A DNA stretch of 64,000 bases from Marinobacter alexandrii (GCF_005871205.1 NZ_SWKM01000012.1:62001-126000); one strand, 5' to 3'. Positions 37,653-48,119 are shown, counted from the first letter of the stretch. The notes: generated by a model not told the origin, from the letters alone. A program made the numbers and translations.

Positions 37653-37668
37653 GCTGACACGATTCAGC
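37653..37668 (+). promoter_or_regulatory. Cra/FruR operator
   Basis: GCTGACACGATTCAGC matches the known FruR consensus GCTGAAACGTTTCAGC at 14 of 16 positions and lies between the divergent cra and fruB genes, 47 bp before the fruB ATG. Confidence 0.8.
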
Positions 37669-37714
37669 AACCCCAAACTTACGCTCACCACAACAACAAA
37701 GCGAGGCAACTTCG

Positions 37715-40543
37715 ATGCTGACGCTGACCGCCAACGATGTTCGACTCGGCGCCACCGCCGTCGACTGGCAGGACGCCTTGACCCAGGCCGGCCGGGACCT
37801 GGAAGCCGCTGGTCGCACCTCCTCCGATTACCTGAACGGCATGATGGCCCGGGAACAACAGTCGTCCACGGTCCTGGGCAACGGCATTGCCATTCCCCAC
37901 GGTACCCCGGACAGCCGCACCGCGGTGCACAATACCGGCATCCGGCTGCTGCAGTTTCCCGATGGCGTGACCTGGCACGACGGTGCCCGGGTGTATGTGC
38001 TGGTGGCCATCGCTGCCCAGTCTGACGAGCACCTGGACATTCTTCGTCATCTGACCCGGGTACTGGATACCCCGGGGCTGGCTGACAAGCTGGCCCGCAC
38101 CGGCGATGCTGCAGAGCTGGTGGCCTTGCTGAGCAAACCGCCGGTGCTGGCGAAATGCGACCGGGACAGTCTGTGCCTGGGGCTTGAGGCCACCACGGCC
38201 AGCGAACTGGCACTGATTGCCGCTGCTCGCCTGCAGAGCCTGCGCTGTGTTGACACCGATTTCCTCACCGAGATCATCGGGCAGCCTCCGGTGGCATTGG
38301 GTCAGGGCCTGTGGCTGGTGCACCACAGCCGGGGAGCGCGCCGTCCGGCGTTGTCACTGGCGACGCCGAAACGTCCGGGGCCCGAGTTTCAGGGGGTGTT
38401 TTGCCTGGCCGGCCCGGGCGACGAGTGTCAGGAGCTGCTGGAACGGTTGGACCAATTCCTGACCGCCGGTGAGCCAATTGAAGGTCTGGGGGCCGAGGCA
38501 CTGCTGGCCCGGCTGTCTGGTGAAGCGGCCGATGCCGTCACCGCCAGTGTCATCCTGCTGAACAGCCACGGTTTGCATGCTCGCCCCGCCAAGCAGTTGG
38601 TGCAGGAGGCGCGCCGTCATAACGCCAGCATCCGGGTGCGCTTGCGGGAAGGCGATGGCGGTGCCGTCTCCGCCACCAGTCTGACCCGGATCATTGGCCT
38701 GGGCGCGCGTCGGGGCCAGACCCTGATCCTGTCCGCCACCGGCGAAGATGCCCAGGCGGCGGTGGCCGCCCTCACCAAAGCCATCACTGAGGGCCTGGGT
38801 GAAGCGGTAGCGCCGTTTCGTGCCGAGCAGTCACCGCAGACCCGGCCCCAGAACGAACCTGAGCCTTTGCCGGACGACCAGCCGCTGAAAGCAGTGGCGG
38901 CATCGCCGGGTCTGGCACTGGCGCCGATTTTCGTCCTGCGCCAGCCAACGCTGACTTACCCGGACACCTCGGTCGACAGCGAAACCCAGATCATGCGCCT
39001 GAACCGCGCCTTTGATGCCGCCGACAGTCAGCTGCGCACCCTGATTCGCCAGGCCGAGGGCGGCGAAGCCGCGCCGATTCTGTCGGTGCACGTGGAAATG
39101 CTGCAGGACGAAGATCTGTATCAGGCTGCTCTGGAAGCGATCAACGAAGGCGCGTCCGCCGAAGCCGGCTGGTGGCAGGCCATCGATACCGCCGCCAAGG
39201 GCCAGGAGGCGCTGGCGGATCGGCTGCTGGCCGAGCGCGCGGCAGACCTGCGCGATGTCGGTCGGCGCGTACTGGCCAACCTCTGCGGTGTGGAAATGCC
39301 AAAACCGCCGGAGCAGCCTTATGTGTTGGTGGCTGATGACCTGGGGCCATCCGACGTCGCCCGGCTGGATACCACGCGAGTTCGGGCGCTGGTTACCGCC
39401 CGCGGTGGTGCTACCTCCCACAGCGCCATTCTGGCCCGGGCGCTGGGTCTACCCGCGGTGGTGGGTGCCGGCGATGCCGTGCTGAAGCTGGTTGACGGTG
39501 CCGAGCTGGTGGTCGATGGCGAGCGCGGCTCGCTGGTGCCGAATCCGGGCGATGAGCGTCGGGCCCAGGTTGCCCGCCGGCTGGAGCAATTGGCAGCCCT
39601 GCAGGCCGAGGCCCACGACAAGCGGCACCAGCCCGCCATCACCCGCGATGGTCACCGGGTGGAAGTCTGCGCCAATCTGGGCAATACCGCGCACGCACCC
39701 GATGCGGTGGCCCGCGGTGCCGAGGGCATTGGTCTGTTGCGCACCGAATTCGTGTTCATGGCCCATCCGGAAGCACCGGATCTGGCGACTCAGATTGATG
39801 AGTATCGCAGTGCTTTCGACGCGCTCAACGGTCTGCCGCTGGTGGCCCGGACGCTGGATGTCGGTGGCGACAAGCCGCTGGATTACTGGCCGCTGCCCCA
39901 GGAAGACAATCCCTTCCTGGGCATGCGTGGCATCCGGTTGTCCCTGACCCGGCCCGAGATCCTGGAAACCCAGATCCGCGCCCTGCTGACCGCCGCCGGC
40001 GACCGGCCCCTGCGGATTATGTTTCCGATGGTCAAGGATCTGGAAGAGTTCCGCGCCGCCAAGCAGATCGTGCAGCGGGTGCAGGCCGAGGTCACCTGCG
40101 CCGACGTGCAGATTGGCGTGATGATCGAAGTGCCCTCCTGTGCCCTGCTGGCGCCGACCCTGGCGCCGGAAGTGGACTTTTTCTCCATCGGTACCAACGA
40201 CCTGACCCAGTACACCCTGGCCATCGACCGTGGCCATGGCCAGCTCTCGGCCGATTCCGATGCCCTGCATCCGGCCGTGCTGCGGCTGATTCAGATGACC
40301 GTGCAAGCCGCCCACGCCCATGGCCGCTGGGTTGGGGTCTGTGGCGAGCTGGCCTCGGATCCCCAGGCGATTCCGGTGCTGGTTGGCCTGGAGGTGGACG
40401 AGCTGTCCGTCACCAGCCGGCGGGTACCCCTGGTCAAGGCCTGCATCCGTGATTTCACCCTGGATGCGGCCCGGGAACGGGCCAGGCTGGCCTTGTCCAA
40501 GGCCACGGCGGTTGAGGTACGCGATGCCCTGGAGTCGTTCTGA
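37715..40543 (+). CDS. fruB: Fructose PTS multiphosphoryl transfer protein (EIIA-M-HPr-EI)
   Basis: One polypeptide of 942 residues carries every soluble step of the fructose phosphotransferase system. EIIA-Fru (about 1-145) has its phospho-His H62 (IPHGTPDS). A middle M domain (about 150-270) is followed by HPr (about 275-365) with H288 in SHGLHARPA. Enzyme I (about 390-942) has H569 in [15 protein letters not shown], the PEP-binding arginines ([19 protein letters not shown]) and the C-terminal [10 protein letters not shown] with the catalytic Cys. Phosphate passes from PEP through EI, HPr and EIIA to FruA. This Pseudomonas-type fusion makes the cell independent of general ptsHI. The stop overlaps fruK by one base. 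Confidence 0.97.
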   Translation: MLTLTANDVRLGATAVDWQDALTQAGRDLEAAGRTSSDYLNGMMAREQQSSTVLGNGIAIPHGTPDSRTAVHNTGIRLLQFPDGVTWHDGARVYVLVAIAAQSDEHLDILRHLTRVLDTPGLADKLARTGDAAELVALLSKPPVLAKCDRDSLCLGLEATTASELALIAAARLQSLRCVDTDFLTEIIGQPPVALGQGLWLVHHSRGARRPALSLATPKRPGPEFQGVFCLAGPGDECQELLERLDQFLTAGEPIEGLGAEALLARLSGEAADAVTASVILLNSHGLHARPAKQLVQEARRHNASIRVRLREGDGGAVSATSLTRIIGLGARRGQTLILSATGEDAQAAVAALTKAITEGLGEAVAPFRAEQSPQTRPQNEPEPLPDDQPLKAVAASPGLALAPIFVLRQPTLTYPDTSVDSETQIMRLNRAFDAADSQLRTLIRQAEGGEAAPILSVHVEMLQDEDLYQAALEAINEGASAEAGWWQAIDTAAKGQEALADRLLAERAADLRDVGRRVLANLCGVEMPKPPEQPYVLVADDLGPSDVARLDTTRVRALVTARGGATSHSAILARALGLPAVVGAGDAVLKLVDGAELVVDGERGSLVPNPGDERRAQVARRLEQLAALQAEAHDKRHQPAITRDGHRVEVCANLGNTAHAPDAVARGAEGIGLLRTEFVFMAHPEAPDLATQIDEYRSAFDALNGLPLVARTLDVGGDKPLDYWPLPQEDNPFLGMRGIRLSLTRPEILETQIRALLTAAGDRPLRIMFPMVKDLEEFRAAKQIVQRVQAEVTCADVQIGVMIEVPSCALLAPTLAPEVDFFSIGTNDLTQYTLAIDRGHGQLSADSDALHPAVLRLIQMTVQAAHAHGRWVGVCGELASDPQAIPVLVGLEVDELSVTSRRVPLVKACIRDFTLDAARERARLALSKATAVEVRDALESF

Positions 40544-41517
40544 TGGCACGCATCCTGACCATTACCCTGAACCCGGCGTTGGACCTCAATGCCGAGCTGG
40601 ATGCCCTTGAGCCTGGCCAGGTCAATCGCACTACAGCCACCCGGCTGGAGCCGGCGGGCAAGGGCATCAATGTGGCCCGGGTGCTGGCTGGCCTTGGCCA
40701 TCAGGTGACCGTGTCCGGTCTGCTGGGCGAGGCTAATGCGGCACCGTTCGAGCGGCTGTTTGCCGATAAAGGCCTGGCCGACCGTTTTGTGCGGGTGCCC
40801 GGTCGCAATCGGGTCAACATCAAGCTGGCGGAACAGGACGGCCGGGTTACCGACATCAACAGCGCCGGTTTCGAGGTGTCTGAACACACCCTGGACCAGT
40901 TGATGGATCAGTTATCGCCTTTGCTAGCCGAGCATGATGCCATCGTGATCGGTGGCAGTCTGCCGGCGAGTCTGCCCGCGGCAGCGGTCGCCGATCTGGT
41001 GGCCATGGTCCGGGCTGTGGATAAACCAGTGTGGCTGGATACCAGTGGCGACGCCCTCACCTGCGGTCTGCAGGCGGGTCCATTCGGTATCAAGCCGAAT
41101 ATTGAGGAACTGTCGGCCTGGGCCGGGCGTCCGCTGGTGTCCCGCCAACAGGTGGCGGGCGTAGCCACCCAGTTGCAGGCCGAGGGCCTGGCTCATGTTG
41201 TGGTGTCCCTGGGCGCCGACGGCGTGCTCTGGTTCGGCCCCGATGGCAGCTACCAGTCCGAGCCCCCGCCGGTGTCCGCGCGCAGTACCGTCTGCGCCGG
41301 CGATACCCTGTTGGCTGGTCTGTTGCACGGCTTGCTGCAGACAGAACACCGAGAACCCACTGTGGCCCAGTTGCGCTTTGCCACGGCGCTATCTGCCGAA
41401 TGCGTGCGCCATGCCGGTGTCGGCAATCCGGCCGCGTCGGATTTTCATTCACTTGTCGAACAAACCCGGGTTACCCCCTGGCCTGGGGATAACAACAATG
41501 GGGAGGTGCCGTTATGA
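40543..41517 (+). CDS. fruK: 1-phosphofructokinase
   Basis: FruK phosphorylates fructose-1-phosphate to fructose-1,6-bisphosphate with ATP. The 324 residues belong to the PfkB family: ILTITLNPALDLNAEL at the N-terminus, GKGINVARVLAGLG for substrate binding, and the C-terminal signature STVCAGDTLLAGLLHGLL with the catalytic Asp and anion hole. It overlaps fruB by one base and fruA by four, so all three are coupled. Its substrate, fructose-1-phosphate, is also the inducer that releases Cra. Confidence 0.97.
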   Translation: MARILTITLNPALDLNAELDALEPGQVNRTTATRLEPAGKGINVARVLAGLGHQVTVSGLLGEANAAPFERLFADKGLADRFVRVPGRNRVNIKLAEQDGRVTDINSAGFEVSEHTLDQLMDQLSPLLAEHDAIVIGGSLPASLPAAAVADLVAMVRAVDKPVWLDTSGDALTCGLQAGPFGIKPNIEELSAWAGRPLVSRQQVAGVATQLQAEGLAHVVVSLGADGVLWFGPDGSYQSEPPPVSARSTVCAGDTLLAGLLHGLLQTEHREPTVAQLRFATALSAECVRHAGVGNPAASDFHSLVEQTRVTPWPGDNNNGEVPL

Positions 41518-43265
41518 ACCTGATTATTGTGAGTTCCTGTCCCCAGGGCATTGCCACCAGTTTCCTGGCCGCCCGGGCGCTTGAACGGGCTGCCCTGGAT
41601 CGGGGCTGGACGGTGAGAACGGATATGCGTGGCCGCGACGGCCAGCAGCCGACCGCCATTGGCGAGGCCGACATTGCCGCCGCCGACCTGGTGATCGCCG
41701 CCTTGGGTACCCCGGTGGCGCTCGATGCTTACACCGGTAAGGCCATGTACCAATTGCCGGTGACCGAAGCACTGGCGGCGCCAGCGGCGGTTCTGGACAC
41801 CGCGGTGCAGGAGGCCCGGCCTTGGACCCCCAGCGAGCCTGCCGTGGCCGCCAAAGCGTCGGTAGCGGCGGATTCCGAAGCTCGACAGATTGTCGCAGTG
41901 ACCGCCTGCCCGACCGGTGTCGCGCATACCTTTATGGCAGCAGAAGCTCTGACCGCGGCTGCTGAGGCGGCCGGGCACCGAATCCGGGTTGAAACCCAGG
42001 GCTCGGTGGGCGCCCAGGATCCCCTGACCGAGGCAGAGATTGCTGCCGCGGATGTGGTCATCCTGGCCTGTGATATTGAAGTGAATCCCGAGCGCTTCGC
42101 CGGTAAGCGGGTGTGGCGGACCTCCACTGGCGCGGCGCTGAAAAAACCGGCCGATACGGTGCAGGCTGCTCTGGCGGAGGCTCAGGTGCTGGACACCGGC
42201 AAGCCTCAGGCCAGCTCATCAGCGGGCGGCGAGGCTCGCGGCCCCTACAAGCACCTGCTCACCGGGGTGTCCTTCATGTTGCCGATGGTGGTGGCCGGCG
42301 GCTTGCTGATTGCGTTGTCGTTCGTGTTCGGAATCGAAGCCTTTCAGGAGCCGGGTAGCCTGCCGGAGGCGTTAATGCAGATTGGCGGCGGAACAGCCTT
42401 CAAACTGATGATTCCGCTGTTGGCCGGCTACATTGCCTGGTCCATTGCCGACCGTCCGGGCCTGGCGCCGGGCATGATCGGCGGCTATCTGGCTGGTGAA
42501 CTGGGGGCCGGGTTTCTTGGCGGCATCGTCGCGGGCTTCCTGGCCGGTTATGTGGCCCGCTTTATCAGTCGGAAACTGCCGCTGCCGGAGAGTGTCGAAT
42601 CGCTGAAGCCGATCCTGATCATTCCCCTGGTGGCAAGCCTGGTGACCGGGCTTGGCATGATCTACGTACTGGGCGAGCCCATGGCGGCGATCATGGACGC
42701 GCTCACCAGCTTCCTGGAAAGCATGGGCACCACCAACGCCATTCTGCTGGGCGGTATCTTGGGCGCGATGATGTGTTTCGATCTGGGTGGTCCGGTGAAC
42801 AAGGCCGCCTACACCTTTGGCGTTGGGTTGCTGTCGGAAGGCAGCGGCGGTTCCGCGCCGATGGCAGCGATCATGGCAGCCGGAATGGTGCCGGCCATTG
42901 GCATGGGAGTGGCGTCGTTTGTGGCCCGTCGCAAGTTCGCCGAGGCCGAGCGCCAGGCTGGCCGCGCGTCATTTGTACTGGGGCTTTGTTTCATCTCGGA
43001 AGGCGCAATTCCGTTCATGGCCAAGGACCCGCTCCGGGTTATTCCGGTCTGCATGCTGGGCGGGGCAATCACCGGCGCCCTGTCGATGCTGTTCACCGTA
43101 AAATTGATGGCGCCCCACGGTGGCCTGTTCGTGCTGGCGATTCCCAATGCCGTCAGTGTCGTTCTGCCCTACCTCATCGCCATCACCATCGGATCGCTGG
43201 TGATTGGTCTGGGCTATGCGCTGCTCAAGGGTGGCAAGGCCGAAGTGGCTGCCACCGCCGCCTGA
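41514..43265 (+). CDS. fruA: Fructose PTS permease EIIB'BC
   Basis: The membrane permease that brings in fructose as fructose-1-phosphate. Of 583 residues the first ~105 are a B'-type domain (MNLIIVSSCPQGIATSFLAARAL), then IIB (about 120-225) with the phospho-Cys in TACPTGVAHTFMAAEAL, then IIC (about 240-575) with about ten hydrophobic segments (YKHLLTGVSFMLPMVVAGGLLIA, DLGGPVNKAAYTFG and others). The ATG overlaps the fruK stop by four bases. The B' domain keeps a Cys in a CPxG context, unlike the E. coli FruA N-terminus. Confidence 0.97.
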   Translation: MNLIIVSSCPQGIATSFLAARALERAALDRGWTVRTDMRGRDGQQPTAIGEADIAAADLVIAALGTPVALDAYTGKAMYQLPVTEALAAPAAVLDTAVQEARPWTPSEPAVAAKASVAADSEARQIVAVTACPTGVAHTFMAAEALTAAAEAAGHRIRVETQGSVGAQDPLTEAEIAAADVVILACDIEVNPERFAGKRVWRTSTGAALKKPADTVQAALAEAQVLDTGKPQASSSAGGEARGPYKHLLTGVSFMLPMVVAGGLLIALSFVFGIEAFQEPGSLPEALMQIGGGTAFKLMIPLLAGYIAWSIADRPGLAPGMIGGYLAGELGAGFLGGIVAGFLAGYVARFISRKLPLPESVESLKPILIIPLVASLVTGLGMIYVLGEPMAAIMDALTSFLESMGTTNAILLGGILGAMMCFDLGGPVNKAAYTFGVGLLSEGSGGSAPMAAIMAAGMVPAIGMGVASFVARRKFAEAERQAGRASFVLGLCFISEGAIPFMAKDPLRVIPVCMLGGAITGALSMLFTVKLMAPHGGLFVLAIPNAVSVVLPYLIAITIGSLVIGLGYALLKGGKAEVAATAA

Positions 43266-43285
43266 CAGCAAATGCCACAATGAGC

Positions 43286-43310
43286 AAGGCCCTCACGTGA
43301 GGGCCTTTTT
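43286..43310 (+). terminator. Intrinsic terminator of the fru operon
   Basis: AAGGCCCTCA (43286-43295) pairs with TGAGGGCCTT (43298-43307) and is followed by a short T-run to 43310. It lies 21 nt after the fruA stop and may also serve the convergent gene. Confidence 0.88.
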
Positions 43311-43312
43311 GA

Positions 43313-43684
43313 TTAGCCGAAGTGGAAGAACGCCAGTTTGTTGCCGTCCGGGTCTTTTACGTAGGCGCCATAGAACTGGTTCGGGATTCTCTGGCCGGGT
43401 TCGCCATCGCAGCTGCCGCCCAACTCCAGGGCCTTGTGGTAATGCGCGTCGACGGCTTCTTTGGAGCCGGGCTGAAGCGCGAACATGTTGCCATTCCCCG
43501 GGTGGTTGGGTTCTTGGTTGAACGGCTCACACACCGCCAACATGGGTGTGCCCATATTCTTGCCAATAAAGGCGATGCGGCCCATGTCCAGCAGGACCTT
43601 GGCGTCCATGTCTGTCAGCAGCTTGGTGTAGAAATCCTTGGCCTTGTTGATGTCGCTGACACCAATGGTGACGTAACCGATCAT
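43313..43684 (-). CDS. Glyoxalase/VOC-superfamily protein
   Basis: A 123-residue protein of the vicinal oxygen chelate fold. It starts MIGYVTIGVSDINKAKDFYTKLL at 43684 with GGAG nearby, has the paired beta-alpha-beta-beta-beta modules, and ends YGAYVKDPDGNKLAFFHFG, the usual VOC C-terminus. A longer reading to 43843 lacks similarity. It resembles single-domain lactoylglutathione-lyase-like proteins whose substrate is unknown; I would not call it glyoxalase I. Convergent with fruA. Confidence 0.8.
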   Translation of the reverse strand: MIGYVTIGVSDINKAKDFYTKLLTDMDAKVLLDMGRIAFIGKNMGTPMLAVCEPFNQEPNHPGNGNMFALQPGSKEAVDAHYHKALELGGSCDGEPGQRIPNQFYGAYVKDPDGNKLAFFHFG

Positions 43685-43776
43685 AGTCTGTGCTCCAAAC
43701 GAAGGGGTTAGCGCTGAAGCTGGCCATTGTGCTTGTCCGGCCTCGGAGCAGCGCGTATGAGACTTGGCAGTGCCGT

Positions 43777-45051
43777 TTACCGGCTGTCGATCAGGACACA
43801 ATTTCGGCCGGCGTGCTTGGCAGCATACAGGGACCGGTCGCATGCGGATAGCAGGAGGCTAACGGCGTTTGTGTGTTCGGACCAGCTGGCAACGCCAGCG
43901 CTCAGGGTGACACTGAAGGCGTCGCCGCTGTCACTGGTGAAGACCTTTTCCGCCAGATCATTGCGTAGGGTTTCCATCAGGTGCCGGGCATCGTCCGGGC
44001 CGGTTCGTGGCATCAGCGCAATGAATTCCTCACCCCCAGTGCGGGCGACAATGTCGGCGCGTCTGGTCCGCTGACGGAGCAGTTCAGCAATGCCCTGCAA
44101 GACCCGATCGCCAGTGGGATGGCCCCAGCGGTCGTTGACCGACTTGAAGTAGTCGATATCCAGTGAGGCCACCGAGAAGGTGGTGCCATAGCGTTCGGTC
44201 TCGGCCGCGCACTCATCCAGCTTCATCAGCAGATACCGGAGGTTATACAGGCCGGTGAGTTCGTCGGTGATCGCCAGGTGCTCAAGTTTCTGTTCCAGGC
44301 GCTTCTGGTCATCGATGTTGGTGATGACGCCGTGCCAGGTAATGCTACCGTCGGGATCTCGTTCCGGTTGGGAGGTGCCGCGCACCCATTGAGTGCCGCA
44401 TTCCCGGACAATGCGATAATCACAGCTCCATTGCTCGAGCGTGTTGGCTGAAGTGATGATGGATTCGTGTACCCGGGGCAGATCGTCCGGGTGGATGCAA
44501 TCGAATAGCAGTTGGGGGTTGGCCATGGCCGCGTCGGCGTCTACGCCATAAAACTCCTCAGCCTTTCGGCTCACGAATGGAAACCCGTACTGACCTTGGG
44601 AGTCCATAGCAAAGGTGTAGATCACACCCGGCAAGGATTCTGCCAACTGCTGCAATTGGCGCTGTCTGCGCTTCTCTTCAGTGACATCAAGGTGGGTGCC
44701 CATCAACCAGCGTGCGTGCGTTCCCTGTCGGCTAGCGAACACGGCGCCCCGGGTGTGGATATAACGCCAATTGCCGTCTTTGTGCTGCATACGCAGCACG
44801 CATTCGTATTGCGGGCTGTGGCCGCCCAGGTAACTATCTAGTGCCAGGTAGGCGGCTTGGACGTCGTCGGGGTGGCAGAGCTGCGACCAGGTCTGGAATG
44901 AGATCGGTGCCAGCTCTTCAAGGGTGTACCCCAGCATGCCGGCCCAGCGATCGTTGAAAATGACTTCTTCGGTATCGAGGTTGAATTCCCAGGTACCTGC
45001 CCCGGTGCCTTCGAGAATGGCCTTGAGTCTGGTTTCCGCCGATAGATACAT
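43777..45051 (-). CDS. PAS-PAS-GGDEF diguanylate cyclase
   Basis: A cytoplasmic sensor enzyme that would make cyclic di-GMP. The ATG at 45051, after GAGGGAG, gives 424 residues. PAS1 (about 10-125) includes NDRWAGMLGYTLEEL and ends in a PAC-type DVTEEKRRQRQL; PAS2 (about 130-250) ends VITNIDDQKRLEQKLEHLA. The GGDEF domain starts DELTGLYNLRYL and has an intact GGEEF active site (339-343) and an RxxD inhibitory site (R330-D333) five residues before it, so activity and product feedback are expected. No membrane segment is seen, so the signal is probably intracellular. Confidence 0.93.
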   Translation of the reverse strand: MYLSAETRLKAILEGTGAGTWEFNLDTEEVIFNDRWAGMLGYTLEELAPISFQTWSQLCHPDDVQAAYLALDSYLGGHSPQYECVLRMQHKDGNWRYIHTRGAVFASRQGTHARWLMGTHLDVTEEKRRQRQLQQLAESLPGVIYTFAMDSQGQYGFPFVSRKAEEFYGVDADAAMANPQLLFDCIHPDDLPRVHESIITSANTLEQWSCDYRIVRECGTQWVRGTSQPERDPDGSITWHGVITNIDDQKRLEQKLEHLAITDELTGLYNLRYLLMKLDECAAETERYGTTFSVASLDIDYFKSVNDRWGHPTGDRVLQGIAELLRQRTRRADIVARTGGEEFIALMPRTGPDDARHLMETLRNDLAEKVFTSDSGDAFSVTLSAGVASWSEHTNAVSLLLSACDRSLYAAKHAGRNCVLIDSR

Positions 45052-45334
45052 GTGCTCCCTCACCTCACCGACTAACACTCACCCATTTGCCTACCTGCAG
45101 ACAGGCCTGGAGAAGCCGGTGTTGTCCGGTCCATTGTTCCCTCCGTTGGGTGTTTTCAACTTTATAGCATTATTCCAAGCGGTGTTTCACGCACGAATTT
45201 TGTTGTTCTTCTGACCAATTATGGGGCGTCGAAAGCAATGGGGTTTGGGCAAAAATAAATAGTGGTTCAAATGGGGGAAGAATGAATGCAGGAAGGGGAG
45301 TAATGGAACCGAAAAGACGGGAAAAGCGGGAAAG

Positions 45335-45411
<77 letters not shown>

Positions 45412-45424
45412 ATCAACGGCCGGT

Positions 45425-45430
45425 ATTATA
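45425..45430 (-). promoter_or_regulatory. -10 box for tRNA-Pro
   Basis: A perfect TATAAT on the minus strand lies 14 nt before the tRNA 5' end, in the short gap after gmhB. The -35 is weak (TGGTAA, 16 nt upstream, overlapping the gmhB stop). Confidence 0.6.
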
Positions 45431-45446
45431 CGGATTCACTTTGGTT

Positions 45447-46004
45447 TTACCAGCCCTCCGCGGGCAAAAGCGCATCCGTAAACTTGCTGAGAGTATCGTA
45501 GACCGCTACCTCGGCTCCCCGGATCGGTCGGGCGTCCAGGTGGCGCTCGGTGTCCCGACCATTACCGGTCCGTACCAGAACCGGCTGGCAGTTTCCGGCG
45601 ATGGCAGCCTCCAGGTCCTTGCGGCTGTCACCCACCATGATGGCCCCATCCAGCGAGTCCAGGTGGTAATGACTCCGGATTTGCTCCAGCAGGCCGGTTA
45701 ATGGTTTGCGACAGTGGCAACGGTCGTCAGGATGGTGCGGGCAGTAGGCAATGATATCGATGCAGCCACCGGCAGCCTCCACCAGGCTCTCCAGCTTTTC
45801 GTGCATGGCATCCAGTTCCTCGAGGCCGTAATAGCCCCGGGCGATGCCGGACTGGTTGGTGGCAATGGCGATACGGTGGCCGGCGTTGCATAGCCGGGCC
45901 ACCGCCTCGATGCTGCCGGGAATGGGGTGCCAGTCCTCAGCGGAGCAGATGTAGTTGCCATCGTACTCGTTGATGACGCCGTCCCGGTCGAGGATGATCA
46001 GCAT
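45447..46004 (-). CDS. gmhB: D-glycero-beta-D-manno-heptose 1,7-bisphosphate 7-phosphatase
   Basis: GmhB removes the 7-phosphate in making ADP-heptose for the lipopolysaccharide inner core. The 185 residues are of the HAD family: DxD nucleophile LDRDGVIN (D6, D8), [12 protein letters not shown], the zinc-site cysteines and histidine C88, H90, C96 and C98 ([15 protein letters not shown]) and [12 protein letters not shown]. It follows glyS by 31 bp on the same strand, a common order in Pseudomonas relatives, and its stop nearly meets the tRNA promoter. Confidence 0.95.
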   Translation of the reverse strand: MLIILDRDGVINEYDGNYICSAEDWHPIPGSIEAVARLCNAGHRIAIATNQSGIARGYYGLEELDAMHEKLESLVEAAGGCIDIIAYCPHHPDDRCHCRKPLTGLLEQIRSHYHLDSLDGAIMVGDSRKDLEAAIAGNCQPVLVRTGNGRDTERHLDARPIRGAEVAVYDTLSKFTDALLPAEGW

Positions 46005-46035
46005 CCTGGTTCTTTCGCTCCTGCGTCTTTGTCCG

Positions 46036-48117
46036 TTATCCGGCCGTGGGTAGCAGGGAAATGTCTGCCACTCGCAGGAACAGATTACGCAGGCGGTTCA
46101 GCAGTGCCAGGCGATTGTTACGGGTGGCGTCGTCTTCGGCCATCACCATCACCTCATCGAAGAAGCTGTCCACCGGCTCACGCAGGCTGGCCAGGGAGCG
46201 CAAGGCACTGGCGTAATCGCCCTGCTCGAACAGCGGCAGTACTTTCCCGGCCTGTTGCTCGACCTGCTCGGCCAGCTGCTGCTCGGCAGAATCCTGAAGC
46301 AGGCTGGTGTCGACGGTTTCGCCAATCTGGTCGCCACCCTGCTTGGTCAGGATATTCGACACCCGTTTGTTGGCGCTGGCCAGGGCCTGAGCTTCTGGCA
46401 GCTGGCGGAAGGCTTCCACCGCCTTGACCCGACGGTCGAAGTCCAGTGGCCGGGTCGGACGACGGGCGTGCACCGCCAGGTACACTTCGGCGCCAATGCC
46501 GAGCTCGTCGTAATGGGCCCGGAAGCGCTCGAGCATGTAATCCACCACGGTGGAGGCGGTGTCCTGCTCGGTCAGTACGGTAAAGTTCTCCGCGGCCCAC
46601 TCGCAGCAGGTCTGCAGATCCAGCGGCAGTTCCCGCTCGATGATGATGCGCAGCACACCCAGGGAGGCACGGCGCAGGGCAAACGGATCGCGGGTGCCGG
46701 ACGGTGGCTGATTGATGCCAAACAAACCGACCAGCGAATCCAGGCGATCGGCAATGGCCACGGCACAGCCGGTGGCGGTGGTGGGCAGGTCATCGCCGGC
46801 AAAACGCGGCATGTACTGCTCGTTCAGGGCCTTGGCAACATCGTCGGCCTCGCCGTCATTGGCGGCGTAGTACTGGCCCATGATGCCCTGCAGGTCGGTG
46901 AACTCAAGCACCATCTCGGTGACCAGGTCGGTCTTGGCCAACATGGCAGCGCGTTCGGCCAGGGCCGGATCGCTGTCGATGGCCTCGGCAATCTTGCTGG
47001 CCAGGGCTGCGACCCGAACTGACTTGTCGTAGATGCTGCCCAGTTTTTCCTGGAACACGATCGGTTTGAGCCGGTCGATACGATCTTCCAGGCGGCTCTT
47101 GCGGTCGGTCTCGTAGAAGAAGGCAGCGTCCGACAGACGAGGGCGAATCACCTTCTCGTTGCCGGAAATAACCTGGGCCGGATCCTTGCTCTCAATGTTG
47201 GCCACGGTGATGAACAGCGGCAGCATGGCGCCATTGGCACCGACAACGTGGAAGTACTTCTGGTGTTCCTTCATGGAGGAAATCAGCGCTTCCGCAGGAA
47301 CCTCCAGGAAGCGGTCTTCAAACCGGCCCATGAGCGGTACCGGCCATTCGTTCAGCGCGGTAACTTCATCCAGCAGGTCCTCATCGATGACCGCCTTGCC
47401 GCCGGCCTCGGATTCGGCCAGTTCGGCCACACCGGCGCGAATCTTGGCCCGACGCTCGGCGAAATCGGCGAGCACGTAGCCTTCCTGCTTGAGCACCACC
47501 TCATAGTCATTGGGGGTGGGTACAATCAGTTTCTTCGGGCAGTGGAAGCGGTGGCCCCGGGTCTTGTTGCCGGGCTTCAGACCCATGATCGGGGTGTCGA
47601 TCACCTTGTTGCCGAACAGCATGATTACCCAGTGGACCGGACGGACAAACTCGGTCCGATGCGCACCCCAGCGCATGCGCTTGGGAATCGGCAGCGCCGC
47701 CAGTGACTGGTCGACCAGTTCCGGTAGCAGTTCTACGGTGGGCTTACCCTGCTCCACGGTACGGTAGACCACCCAGGCACCCTTGTCGGTTTCCAGGGTG
47801 TCCAGCTGATCCGGGGTGACCCCCAGGGAGGTGGCAAAGCCGGTCAGCGCCCGGGTCGGGTTGCCGGCGTCGTCAAAGGCGGCCTTGACTGCCGGACCGC
47901 GCTTTTCAACTGGCTTGTCCGGCTGGGCATCGGCCAGCTCACGAATGCGAACCGCCAGGCGGCGGGGCGCGGCAAAGGCCTCGACCTTGCCAAACTCAAT
48001 GCCGGCGTCCTCCAGACCCTTGGCAATGCCCTGGGTGAAGGCATCGGACAGTGGTTTGAGTGCTTTCGGGGGCAGCTCTTCGGTGCCCAGTTCGACCAAA
48101 AAATCCTGTGTTGCCAT
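46036..48117 (-). CDS. glyS: Glycine--tRNA ligase beta subunit
   Basis: The tRNA-binding subunit of the bacterial alpha2beta2 glycyl-tRNA synthetase. The 693 residues begin ATQDFLVELGTEELPPKAL, contain GVTPDQL, KRMRWG, FVRPVHWVIMLFGN, and end in the anticodon-binding region with FFDEVMVMAEDDATRNNRLALLNRLRNLF. All are standard for GlyS. It starts 2 nt after the glyQ stop. Confidence 0.98.
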   Translation of the reverse strand: MATQDFLVELGTEELPPKALKPLSDAFTQGIAKGLEDAGIEFGKVEAFAAPRRLAVRIRELADAQPDKPVEKRGPAVKAAFDDAGNPTRALTGFATSLGVTPDQLDTLETDKGAWVVYRTVEQGKPTVELLPELVDQSLAALPIPKRMRWGAHRTEFVRPVHWVIMLFGNKVIDTPIMGLKPGNKTRGHRFHCPKKLIVPTPNDYEVVLKQEGYVLADFAERRAKIRAGVAELAESEAGGKAVIDEDLLDEVTALNEWPVPLMGRFEDRFLEVPAEALISSMKEHQKYFHVVGANGAMLPLFITVANIESKDPAQVISGNEKVIRPRLSDAAFFYETDRKSRLEDRIDRLKPIVFQEKLGSIYDKSVRVAALASKIAEAIDSDPALAERAAMLAKTDLVTEMVLEFTDLQGIMGQYYAANDGEADDVAKALNEQYMPRFAGDDLPTTATGCAVAIADRLDSLVGLFGINQPPSGTRDPFALRRASLGVLRIIIERELPLDLQTCCEWAAENFTVLTEQDTASTVVDYMLERFRAHYDELGIGAEVYLAVHARRPTRPLDFDRRVKAVEAFRQLPEAQALASANKRVSNILTKQGGDQIGETVDTSLLQDSAEQQLAEQVEQQAGKVLPLFEQGDYASALRSLASLREPVDSFFDEVMVMAEDDATRNNRLALLNRLRNLFLRVADISLLPTAG

Positions 48118-48119
48118 GA

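Noticed and set aside
39449..40549. A 366-residue minus-strand frame inside fruB
   Set aside because: Opposite the conserved enzyme I domain, with no start context or family match.
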